Below, piece after piece: positions 17,495 through 25,225 of a stretch of DNA of 64,000 nucleotides. Every line of letters starts with the position of its first letter. Position 1 is the stretch's first letter. The notes under the pieces were generated by a model. That model did no database searches. It was not told the origin of the DNA and saw only the letters and a list, made by a program, of their open reading frames with translations. This DNA comes from Sporichthyaceae bacterium (lineage in GTDB: Bacteria; Actinomycetota; Actinomycetes; Sporichthyales; Sporichthyaceae). Location: contig DATASX010000004.1 in the NCBI GenBank assembly GCA_036269075.1, forward strand, positions 1-64,000, read 5' to 3'. Position numbers and translations under genes: made by a program.

Positions 17495-18148
17495 TCAGCT
17501 CTTCGCGCGGCGGCGCGGGGTGCGGGCAACCGCGGCGGACGCACCGACCGTCTGGCTGGCGATCTCCACGTAACGCTCGGCGAGCTGCGGCGGTTTGAGC
17601 AACCCGGCCGGGTCGTACCAGGTCGCCACGGCCTGGACCATGCCGAGCAGCGCGCGGACCGTGTCCTCCGGGTGGTCGACATGGAAGATCCCGGCCTCGG
17701 CACCGGCGCGGACGATCCCGAGCAGTTGTTCCTCGATCTGCTTGCGTACCTTGGCGTAGGCCCGCCGGTTGACCGCGGACAACGCCCGGATCTCGGTGTC
17801 GAGGTTGGCCACCTCTCGGCGGTAGGCCATGAACAGCACCACGCACTCGATGTAGTTCGCGAACTGATCGGCCGGGTCCGCGCCGGCGCCGTCGATTGCG
17901 AGGCACAGCCGGGCGTGCAGGTGCTGGACCGAGCCGGTGAGCAGCTCGACGAGCATCCCTTCCTTGCTGCCGTGGTGGTAGTACAGCGCGGGCACGGTCA
18001 GCCCGACCCGGTTGGCGACGTCTCGCACCGAGGTTGCGTGGTAGCCCTGCTCGTGGAAGGCCGCCATGGCACCGGTCAGCGTGGGCGCCAGTTCGAGCTC
18101 GTCGAAGCGGCGCCAGTCCTCCGGGACCGCCTCGAGCATCGGCGTCAC
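17495..18148 (-). CDS. TetR/AcrR family regulator
   Basis: A 217-residue repressor. The helix-turn-helix lies at residues ~25-70 (FHEQGYHATSVRDVANRVGL then TVPALYYHHGSKEGML), and the C-terminal ligand domain (70-205) resembles the KstR2-like TetR group. The last ten residues are basic. Similar palindromic sites occur just upstream of its own start (18172-18187) and in front of the remnant ORFs at 17148-17163, so it likely represses itself and a lost or decayed neighbour. The start may be GTG 18148 or ATG 18139. The ligand is unknown, possibly an acyl-CoA by analogy with the C-terminal type. Confidence 0.88.
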   Translation of the reverse strand: MTPMLEAVPEDWRRFDELELAPTLTGAMAAFHEQGYHATSVRDVANRVGLTVPALYYHHGSKEGMLVELLTGSVQHLHARLCLAIDGAGADPADQFANYIECVVLFMAYRREVANLDTEIRALSAVNRRAYAKVRKQIEEQLLGIVRAGAEAGIFHVDHPEDTVRALLGMVQAVATWYDPAGLLKPPQLAERYVEIASQTVGASAAVARTPRRRAKS

Positions 18149-18171
18149 GCGGTTCCCAACTGTCAGAGGTA

Positions 18172-18187
18172 CTGAGCGAGCGTTACA
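18172..18187. promoter_or_regulatory. Candidate TetR operator, copy 2
   Basis: CTGAGCGAGCGTTACA lies 24 bp before the tetR start and shares the AGCGAGCG core and flanking positions with the site at 17148. It suggests autoregulation. Confidence 0.55.
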
Positions 18188-18218
18188 TAGATCAGGCGTG
18201 GGCGCCAGGGGCCGGCGA

Positions 18219-19190
18219 TCAGGTCGAGCCCCAGCTCGCAGCGGCGGCGGCCAGTGTGTCCTGACCGGCCCGCGCGGTGGCCGCCACGGTCGCGGCGAGC
18301 AGGTCGCGGCCGGCGGCCGTCGGGTGGATGTCGCAGCTGTTCGGCGTCTCGACGAGCAGACCGGAGGCGCACAAGTTGCCGGCCGTCAGGGCGGCACGAC
18401 CGGCGAACGCGGCGAGCACCGGGGCGACCCGGGCCCGGTAGGTGCGAGCCTCCTGGTCCAGCACCGCATCCAGGCTCGTGAACGCATCGGTCAGTCGGGT
18501 GTCGTTGTAGGACGGCGAGTACGCCTCCACCAGCACCAGTTGGCCGCTGTAGACCGCGCGCAGATCCTGCAGGATCGTGTCGAGGTTCGACCGGTAGGTC
18601 GCCAACGTGGCGGGCAGTTCCCGGGCGCATTCGTCGGCGGAAGCCCGCACGCAGCGCACGAGGTCGTTGGTACCGATGCCGAGGGTCACCAGGCTCGTCT
18701 GCGAATGGGCGGCCAGGAACGCGGTGGCGAAGGCCAATTGAGTGCCGGCGTACGGCACGTGCAACCCGTAGTCGGTGCGGAACGGCCGACAGCCCAAGTC
18801 GAAACCAGTGCCCGAGATGAACCCGGCACTGGTCTCTCCCGGGCAGGCGGCATTGACCACCGAGTCGGACAGGCCGGTACCGACCGCCGTCGGGTAGCCG
18901 ATGAAAGCCGGGGTGTCTGCCGGGTTCAGCAGCGGGCTGTAGCCGAAGGCGATCGAGTCGCCCAGCGCCAGATACACCGGCGCCGAACTCTCAGCGGCCG
19001 AACCCGGGACCGCGGCCGCGGCCACCACGCGGACCGCCGATTCGCCGACCCCGGACGCGCCGTCGGAAACCCCCCACGACGATGACGCGGACGACCCGTC
19101 CAGCAACGGGCCGAGCGACAAAAGCCCTGCCAGCAAAGAGAAACCCGACACGTACCGGAATGCGCGACGCACCCGCACCCTGCCGAACAC
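18219..19190 (-). CDS. Secreted SGNH/GDSL-type hydrolase
   Basis: A 323-residue exported esterase-type protein. The N-terminal signal (RRAFRYVSGFSLLAGLLSLG) and a Ser/Ala-rich linker precede the SGNH core: ALGDSIAFGY (Ser), GIGTNDLV (Asn block) and DIHPTAAGRDLLA (Asp/His). It resembles the lipase/esterase group that includes secreted actinobacterial SGNH lipases. The open frame extends to 19406, but GTG 19190 has GGGGGTG just upstream and begins directly before the signal peptide. The upstream gap of ~240 bp is shared with the divergent glycosyltransferase operon. Confidence 0.83.
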   Translation of the reverse strand: MFGRVRVRRAFRYVSGFSLLAGLLSLGPLLDGSSASSSWGVSDGASGVGESAVRVVAAAAVPGSAAESSAPVYLALGDSIAFGYSPLLNPADTPAFIGYPTAVGTGLSDSVVNAACPGETSAGFISGTGFDLGCRPFRTDYGLHVPYAGTQLAFATAFLAAHSQTSLVTLGIGTNDLVRCVRASADECARELPATLATYRSNLDTILQDLRAVYSGQLVLVEAYSPSYNDTRLTDAFTSLDAVLDQEARTYRARVAPVLAAFAGRAALTAGNLCASGLLVETPNSCDIHPTAAGRDLLAATVAATARAGQDTLAAAAASWGST

Positions 19191-19429
19191 CGACACCCCC
19201 GCGCCCAGCGGCGCTGCTCCGCTGTCGACCTTGTGGCCTGGACACCGGGCCGTGTCCGATTCGTGACTGAATCCAGCCGAATTCTGCGGCAAAGATCGCC
19301 GGCGCGAATCATCCGTTCGGATGACCCCCCGGTTACCTCCCGGAGGGACTTCCGGGCAGCGCCGCCGCTCGAAGGGACCGCCAAACTTTCCTTCAGCGAC
19401 CGCCAAACCGCGCCGCCGATCGTCAGGTC

Positions 19430-20680
19430 ATGTCGATCACCAACGCCGCCCGTATCGGCGGCCAACGAACCGCCGCAGTCCAGCCGGTACCACCCGGCGC
19501 ACCCACCGTCGACGTGGTGATCCCGGTCTTCAACGAGGAACGGGACCTCGCAGGCTGCGTGCGCCGCCTCCACAAGCTGTTGTCCGACTCCCTGCCCTAC
19601 CGCTTCCGCATCACCGTCGCGGACAACGCCAGTACCGACGCCACCTTGGAGATCGCTCGTGCGTTGTCCGCGGAATTCCCCGACGTCACCGTCGTCCACC
19701 TGCCGGAGAAGGGCCGCGGCCGGGCCCTGCGCGCCGTCTGGTCCGCGTCCGACGCAGCGGTGCTGGCCTACATGGACGTCGACCTGTCCACCGACCTGGC
19801 CGCAGTCCTGCCGCTGGTGGCACCACTGATCTCCGGTCACTCCGACCTGGCGATCGGCACCCGCCTGCATCGCGGTTCCCGCGTGGTCCGCGGGCCGAAG
19901 CGCGAGGTGCTCTCGCGCTGCTACAACCTGCTGCTTCGCCGCACCCTCGGCGTCGGTTTCTCCGATGCCCAATGCGGTTTCAAGGCGATCCGGCGCGAGG
20001 TCGCGGCCCGCCTGCTGCCGCACGTGCAGGACGGAGCGTGGTTCTTCGACACCGAGTTGCTCGTGCTGGCCGAGCGTTCCGGGCTGCGCATCCACGAGGT
20101 GCCGGTGGACTGGGTCGACGATCCGGACAGCCGCGTGGACGTGATGTCCACCGCGCTGGCCGACCTGCGGGGCATCGCCCGCATGCGGCGGACGTTGGCC
20201 GGCGGGCGGCTGCCCACCGCCGAGGTCGCCGACACCTTCGCCCGCAACCCGTTGCCCGGCTCGACGAGCCGCCAACTGCCGCGGTTCCTGGCGATCGGGG
20301 TGATGTCCACTCTCGCCTACCTGGCGCTGTTCGCGGCCCTTCGCGGACCGGCGGGCGGGCAGGGCGCGAACGCGCTTGCTCTGCTGATGACCGCGATCGC
20401 GAACACCACCGCCAACCGGCGGTTCACGTTCGGGGTGCGCGGTCCGGCCGGGCGCGGCCGACACCAACTGCAGGGGCTCGGGGTGTTCGCGGTCGGCCTC
20501 GGGCTGACCAGCGCTTCCCTGGCGGGCCTGCAAATCCTCGACCCCAGCCCGGGTCGCGGCATCGAGATCGCGGCGCTGCTGCTGGCCAATCTGGCCGCAA
20601 CCGCCGCACGGTTCGGACTGCTCCGCGGCTGGGTGTTCCGCCCTGCCGCAGCCCCAGCAAGCGTCGGAGGGACGCGATGA
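19430..20680 (+). CDS. GT2 glycosyltransferase fused to GtrA membrane domain
   Basis: A 416-residue bifunctional membrane protein. Residues ~27-255 form a family 2 glycosyltransferase of the dolichol/polyprenol-phosphate sugar synthase kind: VVIPVFNEERDLAG, the DVDLSTD metal site, and SDAQCGFKAIRREVA. Residues ~285-405 form a four-helix GtrA domain (FLAIGVMSTLAYLALFAALR, then NTTANRRFTFG). It likely makes and/or flips a polyprenyl-phosphate hexose used by the next gene. Its TGA overlaps the ATG of the GT39 gene as ATGA, so the two are translationally coupled. The ATG at 19430 has a weak ribosome site. Confidence 0.9.
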   Translation: MSITNAARIGGQRTAAVQPVPPGAPTVDVVIPVFNEERDLAGCVRRLHKLLSDSLPYRFRITVADNASTDATLEIARALSAEFPDVTVVHLPEKGRGRALRAVWSASDAAVLAYMDVDLSTDLAAVLPLVAPLISGHSDLAIGTRLHRGSRVVRGPKREVLSRCYNLLLRRTLGVGFSDAQCGFKAIRREVAARLLPHVQDGAWFFDTELLVLAERSGLRIHEVPVDWVDDPDSRVDVMSTALADLRGIARMRRTLAGGRLPTAEVADTFARNPLPGSTSRQLPRFLAIGVMSTLAYLALFAALRGPAGGQGANALALLMTAIANTTANRRFTFGVRGPAGRGRHQLQGLGVFAVGLGLTSASLAGLQILDPSPGRGIEIAALLLANLAATAARFGLLRGWVFRPAAAPASVGGTR

Positions 20681-22755
20681 CACTCGAACTCGACCGGGAC
20701 CCGGTGGTCCCGACCGGCGGGCCACCGGCCATCGGCCGCGGCAACGCCGTCGCCGGCCGAGCCCGCCGATTCCTGCGCGGCCGACCGGAGGACCCGAACT
20801 GGGTGCGCCCGACATTGCTCGGGCTGCTGCTGCTGACCGGCGCGCTCTACCTGTGGGACCTGTCCGCCTCCGGGTGGGCCAACTCGTTCTACGCCGCGGC
20901 CGTCCAGGCCGGGACGAAGAGCTGGGAGGCGTTGTTCTACGGCTCCTCGGACGCGGCGAACTCGATCACCGTGGACAAGCCGCCGGCGTCGCTGTGGGTG
21001 ATGGGCCTGTCCGCCCGGCTGTTCGGGCTGAGCAGTTGGAGCCTGCTGGTGCCGCAGGCGCTGATGGGCGTCGGCAGCGTCGGGTTGCTCTACCTGTCGG
21101 TGCGGCGCTGGTACGGCGCGGCGGCCGGCTTGCTGGCCGGTGCGGCACTCGCGCTGACCCCCGTCGCGGTGCTGATGTTCAAGTTCGACAACCCCGACGC
21201 GCTCCTGGTCCTGCTGCTGATCGCGGCCGTCTACGTGATGCAGCGGGCGATCGAGTCCGGCTCGACCCGGGCCGTGGCCCTGGTCGGCGTACTGATCGGA
21301 TTCGGCTTCCTGACCAAGATGATGCAGGCGTTGCTGATCGTGCCCGGCCTCGCGCTGGTCTATCTGTTCGCCGGTCAGGGAACGCTGGTCCGGCGCTTCC
21401 GGCAGCTGCTGATCGGCTTCGCAGCGATGATCGCCTCGGCCGGTTGGTTCGTCGCGATCGTCGAACTGGTGCCCGCGGCGGACCGGCCGTACATCGGCGG
21501 CTCGCAGCACAACTCGTTGCTCGAACTCGTACTCGGCTACAACGGCTTCGGCCGGCTGTCCGGCAACGAGACCGGCTCGGTCGTCGGTGGCGGCGGGCGT
21601 GGCGGTCCCGGCGGAGGCGGCAGCATGTGGGGGGCGACCGGCTGGGGCCGGATGTTCAACGCGGAGAACGGTGGCCAGGTGTCCTGGCTGATCCCGGCCG
21701 CGCTGCTGCTCGGCGTCGTCGCACTGCTCTCGACGTGGCGGGCCGCGCGCACCGACCGGGCCCGGGCCGGCCTGCTGCTCTGGGGCAGCTGGTTGCTGAC
21801 CACCATGGCCGTGTTCAGCTTCATGGCCGGCATCTACCATCCGTATTACACGGCGGCATTGGCTCCTGCCGTCGCCGCGGTGGCGGCTATCGGCGCGGTC
21901 TCGGCCTGGAAGCGGCGTCGGCAGCGCCCGATCCTCGCGGTGGCGTTGCTGCTGACCGTCTGGTGGTCGACCGATCTGCTCGGTCGGAGCACCGGGTGGC
22001 AGAGCTGGTTGGCCCCGACGCTGTGGGTGGTCGGCGCAGTCGCCGCGGTCGCTCTGGTGCTGCCGTCGCTGATGCCGCGGCGGCTGGCCTTCGTGGCGCC
22101 GGTGGCGGCGTTGGCCGTCGCCCTCGGTGGCCCGGCGGCCTATGCGGTGCAGACCGCGAGCACGGGCCACGCCGGGTCGATCCCCTCAGCCGGACCGACC
22201 GTCCAGGGCGGGCGCGGCGGCCCCGGCGGCATGGGCGGACCGGGCGGACCGGGCGGTTTCGGAGGCCGTGGCTTCGGCCAGACGCGGCGCGGCACCGGCG
22301 CGACCGGCTCCGGCGGCCAGTTCGGCGGCCAGTTCGGCGGCCAGTTCGGCGGCGGTGGCTTCGGTGGCCTGCTCGACGGCAGCACCCCGGACGTGGCGTT
22401 GACCAACCTGCTGAAGTCGGGCGCCAAGGGCTACACCTGGGTGGCCGCGGCGATCGGCTCGAACAGTGCCTCGGGCTACCAGTTGGCCAGTGGCGACCCG
22501 GTCATGCCGATCGGCGGCTTCAACGGAAGCGACCCGTCGCCGAGCCTGGTCCAGTTCCAGGAGTACGTCGCCGAAGGCAAGATCCACTTCTTTCTCGGCG
22601 GCGGCGGAGGCGGAGGAAATGGGCTGGGCGGCAACCAGATGGGCGGTAGCCAGGCCGCGTCGGAGATCGCCTCGTGGGTGGAGTCGAACTTCAGCTCCTC
22701 GACGGTCGGCGGCGTCACCGTCTACGACTTGACCGCCCCGGGCAGCACCGCCTGA
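20677..22755 (+). CDS. GT39/ArnT-like membrane mannosyl(glycosyl)transferase
   Basis: A 692-residue membrane protein with about 11-13 helices. It has the GT39/PMT signature features of the first loop (AVQAGTKSWEALFYGSSDAA and DKPPASLW) and KFDNPDALLVLLL in an early helix. Such enzymes use polyprenyl-phosphate sugars to glycosylate proteins or envelope polymers, matching the upstream GT2-GtrA protein. The extracytoplasmic part is rich in Gly: a central GGGGRGGPGGGG loop and, after the last helix, a long GGPGG/GGQF low-complexity segment before a small folded C-terminal domain (LLKSGAKGYTWVAAAIGSNS...). GGAGGG lies before the ATG. An upstream run in the same frame from 19321 is a shadow of the preceding gene. 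Confidence 0.9.
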   Translation: MTLELDRDPVVPTGGPPAIGRGNAVAGRARRFLRGRPEDPNWVRPTLLGLLLLTGALYLWDLSASGWANSFYAAAVQAGTKSWEALFYGSSDAANSITVDKPPASLWVMGLSARLFGLSSWSLLVPQALMGVGSVGLLYLSVRRWYGAAAGLLAGAALALTPVAVLMFKFDNPDALLVLLLIAAVYVMQRAIESGSTRAVALVGVLIGFGFLTKMMQALLIVPGLALVYLFAGQGTLVRRFRQLLIGFAAMIASAGWFVAIVELVPAADRPYIGGSQHNSLLELVLGYNGFGRLSGNETGSVVGGGGRGGPGGGGSMWGATGWGRMFNAENGGQVSWLIPAALLLGVVALLSTWRAARTDRARAGLLLWGSWLLTTMAVFSFMAGIYHPYYTAALAPAVAAVAAIGAVSAWKRRRQRPILAVALLLTVWWSTDLLGRSTGWQSWLAPTLWVVGAVAAVALVLPSLMPRRLAFVAPVAALAVALGGPAAYAVQTASTGHAGSIPSAGPTVQGGRGGPGGMGGPGGPGGFGGRGFGQTRRGTGATGSGGQFGGQFGGQFGGGGFGGLLDGSTPDVALTNLLKSGAKGYTWVAAAIGSNSASGYQLASGDPVMPIGGFNGSDPSPSLVQFQEYVAEGKIHFFLGGGGGGGNGLGGNQMGGSQAASEIASWVESNFSSSTVGGVTVYDLTAPGSTA
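22312..22347 (+). repeat. Three perfect 12-bp repeats within the GT39 gene
   Basis: GGCGGCCAGTTC occurs three times in tandem, encoding GGQF repeats. The unit keeps the reading frame, so copy number can vary without a frameshift. Confidence 0.9.
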
Positions 22756-22764
22756 CGAACACTC

Positions 22765-22780
22765 CGATCATCGATGATCG
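22765..22780. repeat. Perfect 16-bp palindrome, left border of repeat block
   Basis: CGATCATCGATGATCG, nine bases after the GT39 stop. It contains the 10-bp core TCATCGATGA that is also the centre of the palindrome at 22923. Confidence 0.85.
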
Positions 22781-22786
22781 CAGGGC

Positions 22787-22879
22787 GCACTCTCATACGC
22801 AGGACGTCATCGTAGGAGCACTCTCATACGCGGAAGGTCATCGTAGGAGCACTCTCATACGCAGGAGGTCGTTGAGCCG
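22787..22879. repeat. Three tandem 31-bp direct repeats
   Basis: Units begin at 22787, 22818 and 22849, exactly 31 bp apart. All three share GCACTCTCATACGC. Units 1 and 2 match at 28 of 31 positions; unit 3 diverges in its second half. No gene lies here. There are no spacers between units, so this is not a CRISPR array. Confidence 0.9.
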
Positions 22880-22896
22880 GGAAAATCGGGCGCCGG

Positions 22897-22919
22897 GATG
22901 ACGTCTCGCGTATGAGAGT
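22897..22919. repeat. Inverted partial copy of the 31-bp repeat
   Basis: The reverse complement of this stretch reads ACTCTCATACGC-GA-GACGTCATC, matching 21 of 23 positions of unit 1. It could pair with any of the three direct copies, giving a 12-bp or longer stem. Confidence 0.85.
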
Positions 22920-22922
22920 CAG

Positions 22923-22948
22923 CGCTCCGCTCATCGATGAGCGGAGCG
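22923..22948. repeat. Perfect 26-bp palindrome, right border of repeat block
   Basis: The half CGCTCCGCTCATC is followed by its exact complement. The central TCATCGATGA is shared with the left palindrome at 22765. Confidence 0.9.
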
Positions 22949-22949
22949 T

Positions 22950-22966
22950 CCCGCGTTTTTCGCGGG
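22950..22966. terminator. Hairpin with T5 loop
   Basis: CCCGCG-TTTTT-CGCGGG, a 6-bp stem directly before the stop codon of the convergent 53-residue gene. It is probably the final terminator for the glycosyltransferase operon. Confidence 0.6.
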
Positions 22967-23128
22967 TCAGTAGGCGTTCAGCAGGTTGCGGCGCGAGATC
23001 GCGCGGCGTTCGGCGTCGCGGCGGCGGGCCGCGCCGGTGCGGCTGCGCACCACGCGCATGCGGTCGAGCTCGGTCAGGCATAGGTTCCGCCGCTTCAGCC
23101 GTGCGGTCGCGCCCTCGTCCTTCGCCAT
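22967..23128 (-). CDS. Small basic hypothetical protein
   Basis: A 53-residue, Arg-rich protein (MAKDEGATARLKRRNLCL..., ending RRNLLNAY). The ATG is preceded by GGGGAGGGG seven bases upstream, a strong ribosome site, which supports a real gene. No signal peptide or membrane segment is seen. The composition suggests nucleic-acid or ribosome association, but no family is recognised. It lies 112 bp downstream of the DHA2 exporter gene in the same direction and ends at the repeat block. Confidence 0.65.
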   Translation of the reverse strand: MAKDEGATARLKRRNLCLTELDRMRVVRSRTGAARRRDAERRAISRRNLLNAY

Positions 23129-23240
23129 GCCGAATCCCCTCCCCGAGGTTCCTGGGGCCGGCCTACCCGATGTGGCGAAGTCAACCTTCGGCTTCACCCG
23201 CACGGCGCATTGTCGGATTCCTGGCCACGCGTGACTCAGT

Positions 23241-24719
23241 TCATCCCGACGCCGCAACCGTCGCTGCGGCGGGCCCGGCCCGGTCGCGGACGTCCTCGAC
23301 CGAGGCATCCCCGAGCACCGCCGCGGTGCGCGCGGCGCTGGCCCGAGCGCGGGCCGTGGTCGTCGCCAGGCCGAGCACGGCCACGGCCACGCCACAGCCC
23401 AGCACCACCGACTGCGCGGTCGCGACGTGATCGACCAAGCCCGCCCCGGGTGCCGTGTCCGCGCCGGCGTTGAGGATCGCCCCGATCACCGCCACCCCGA
23501 GGGTCGCCCCCACCTGGCGACTGGTCGAGGCGAAAGCCGCGGCCACCCCGGCCTGCGAGCGCGGCATCCCGGCGACCGCGGCATTCGTGATCGGGGGGTT
23601 CACCAGCCCGAACCCGGCGGCGAAGACGGCGAAGGCGACGACGATCCGTAGGTAGCTCGTGGTGTCCGACAGGCTGAGCAGCAGCGCCGAGCCACCGGTC
23701 ATCAGCAACCCGGCGCAGACCATCGGCAGGCGGGGCCCGCGGTTGCCCACCATCCGACCCGACAGCGGCGCGCCGACCAGGACCATGACCGCCATCGGCG
23801 TGCTGACCAGTCCGGCGTGCAGCGGACTGAGCCCCCGCACACCCTGCAGGTACAGCGTGCCGAGGAACAGGAAACCGCTGTACGCGCCGAAGGCGCACAC
23901 GCCGGTGACCGTGGCCCCGGCGAACGGCAGGCTGCGGAAGAACCGGAAGTCGATGAGCGGCTCGGCGCGCCGCGGCTCGTACAACGCCAGCACGATCGCC
24001 GCGACCGAGGCCGCGTAGACCGCGCCGAGGACCTGCGGCGACCCCCACCCGGCCCGGGGCGACTCGATGATCGCGTAGGTCAGGCTGCCCAGCAGCGCGA
24101 CGATCAGGAGCTGGCCCAGCGGGTCGACGCGGCGGGCGTGGCCGGCCCGGGACTCCGGGACGAACAGCGCGGTCAGCACCAGTGCGAGCAGGCCCACCGG
24201 GACGTTGACCCAGAAGATCGACCGCCAGCCGACGGCGTCGGTCAGCGCGCCGCCGACAATCGGCCCGACCCCGAGGCTGAGCCCGACGACCCCGCCCCAA
24301 ACCCCGATCGCCCGGGACCGCTCCCTCGGGTCGGTGAAGACGTTGGTGATGATCGACATCGCCACCGGGTTCAGCATCGACCCACCGACGGCCTGCACCA
24401 TCCGGAAGGCCACCAGCCAGCCCAGTCCCGGCGCGAAGCTGCACAGCAACGAGCCTGCGGTGAACACCACCAGCCCGGTCTGGAACGTGCGCTTGCGGCC
24501 GAGGCGGTCGGCAGTCGACCCGGACAGAATCAGCAGGCTCGCGATCACCACCGTGTAGGCGTCGACCACCCACTGCAGGTCGGCGACGTCGGCGTGGAAG
24601 GAGCCAGCGATCGAGGGCAACGCGACGTTCACGATCGTGTTGTCCATCCCGACGATCAGCAGGCTCAGACAACAGATCGCCAGCACCAGGTACTGCCGTC
24701 TCCGACTCAACTCCGGCAA
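23241..24719 (-). CDS. DHA2-type MFS efflux transporter (14 helices)
   Basis: A ~492-residue major facilitator of the drug:H+ antiporter-2 group. Motif A is ADRLGRKRTF after helix 2, the first helix has LIVGMDNTIVNVALPSI, and motif C-like VVGLSLGVGPIVGGAL marks exporters. About 14 membrane helices are expected. The substrate is unknown, and no adjacent regulator is present. The start is doubtful: TTG 24719 follows GGGGGTGG, while the frame extends to TTG 24764. It diverges from a small secreted protein gene. Confidence 0.88.
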   Translation of the reverse strand: MPELSRRRQYLVLAICCLSLLIVGMDNTIVNVALPSIAGSFHADVADLQWVVDAYTVVIASLLILSGSTADRLGRKRTFQTGLVVFTAGSLLCSFAPGLGWLVAFRMVQAVGGSMLNPVAMSIITNVFTDPRERSRAIGVWGGVVGLSLGVGPIVGGALTDAVGWRSIFWVNVPVGLLALVLTALFVPESRAGHARRVDPLGQLLIVALLGSLTYAIIESPRAGWGSPQVLGAVYAASVAAIVLALYEPRRAEPLIDFRFFRSLPFAGATVTGVCAFGAYSGFLFLGTLYLQGVRGLSPLHAGLVSTPMAVMVLVGAPLSGRMVGNRGPRLPMVCAGLLMTGGSALLLSLSDTTSYLRIVVAFAVFAAGFGLVNPPITNAAVAGMPRSQAGVAAAFASTSRQVGATLGVAVIGAILNAGADTAPGAGLVDHVATAQSVVLGCGVAVAVLGLATTTARARASAARTAAVLGDASVEDVRDRAGPAAATVAASG

Positions 24720-24874
24720 CCGCCACCCCCGCTTTCGTCCCCGCGTCCATTGGTACGACAACACGGACGGCGGGCCGCATTCCCCGTTCGGGGGTTCCTG
24801 CGCGGAAGCCGGATGCCCACCCGAGAGCAGGGTAAGAAAAAGCTGAGAAACCGTACTCTTCGAAAGGGTTCATC

Positions 24875-25204
24875 GTGTCCAGCCGACTCGCCACGCGCAC
24901 AGGCGTGGCCGCCGTCGTGTCCTCCACCCTCTGCCTGGTTGGCCTGGCCGTTCCCAGCGCGGCGCACGCCGCCAACGGCTTCTTCCTCTACACCGGACCG
25001 GACGGGCAGCAATCGATCCCGTTCCCGGACGAGGACAAGTGCTACCCCGCCAAGGGCGCCAAGATGGCGGCCAACTACACCCCCGGCGACGCCTACCTCT
25101 ACACCGACAGCAGCTGCACGATCGGCAAGGACGCCGGCAACGTCAAACCGTTCGCGAACAACACCGTGGAGTTCAACAGCTTCCGGATTCACACCTCGAA
25201 CTGA
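24875..25204 (+). CDS. Small secreted protein with two cysteines
   Basis: A 109-residue protein with a Sec signal peptide (hydrophobic 9-28, cleavage near AHA-AN) and a mature part of ~78 residues (NGFFLYTGPDGQQSIPFPDE..., ending SFRIHTSN). Two cysteines (in DKCYP and SSCTI) could form a disulfide. No known family is recognised. The GTG start has AAAGG seven bases upstream and an AT-richer stretch before it. It is convergent with the binding-protein gene, 21 bp apart, without a clear terminator. Confidence 0.7.
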   Translation: MSSRLATRTGVAAVVSSTLCLVGLAVPSAAHAANGFFLYTGPDGQQSIPFPDEDKCYPAKGAKMAANYTPGDAYLYTDSSCTIGKDAGNVKPFANNTVEFNSFRIHTSN

Positions 25205-25225
25205 GGCGCCGGATCTGATCGAGCG

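Noticed and set aside
19321-20676. N-terminal extension of the GT39 frame upstream of 20677
   Set aside because: This part is read in another frame of the GT2-GtrA gene; the real start is ATG 20677 with GGAGGG and an ATGA overlap.
22787-22879. CRISPR array
   Set aside because: Three near-identical 31-bp units with no unique spacers between them and no cas genes in the window.
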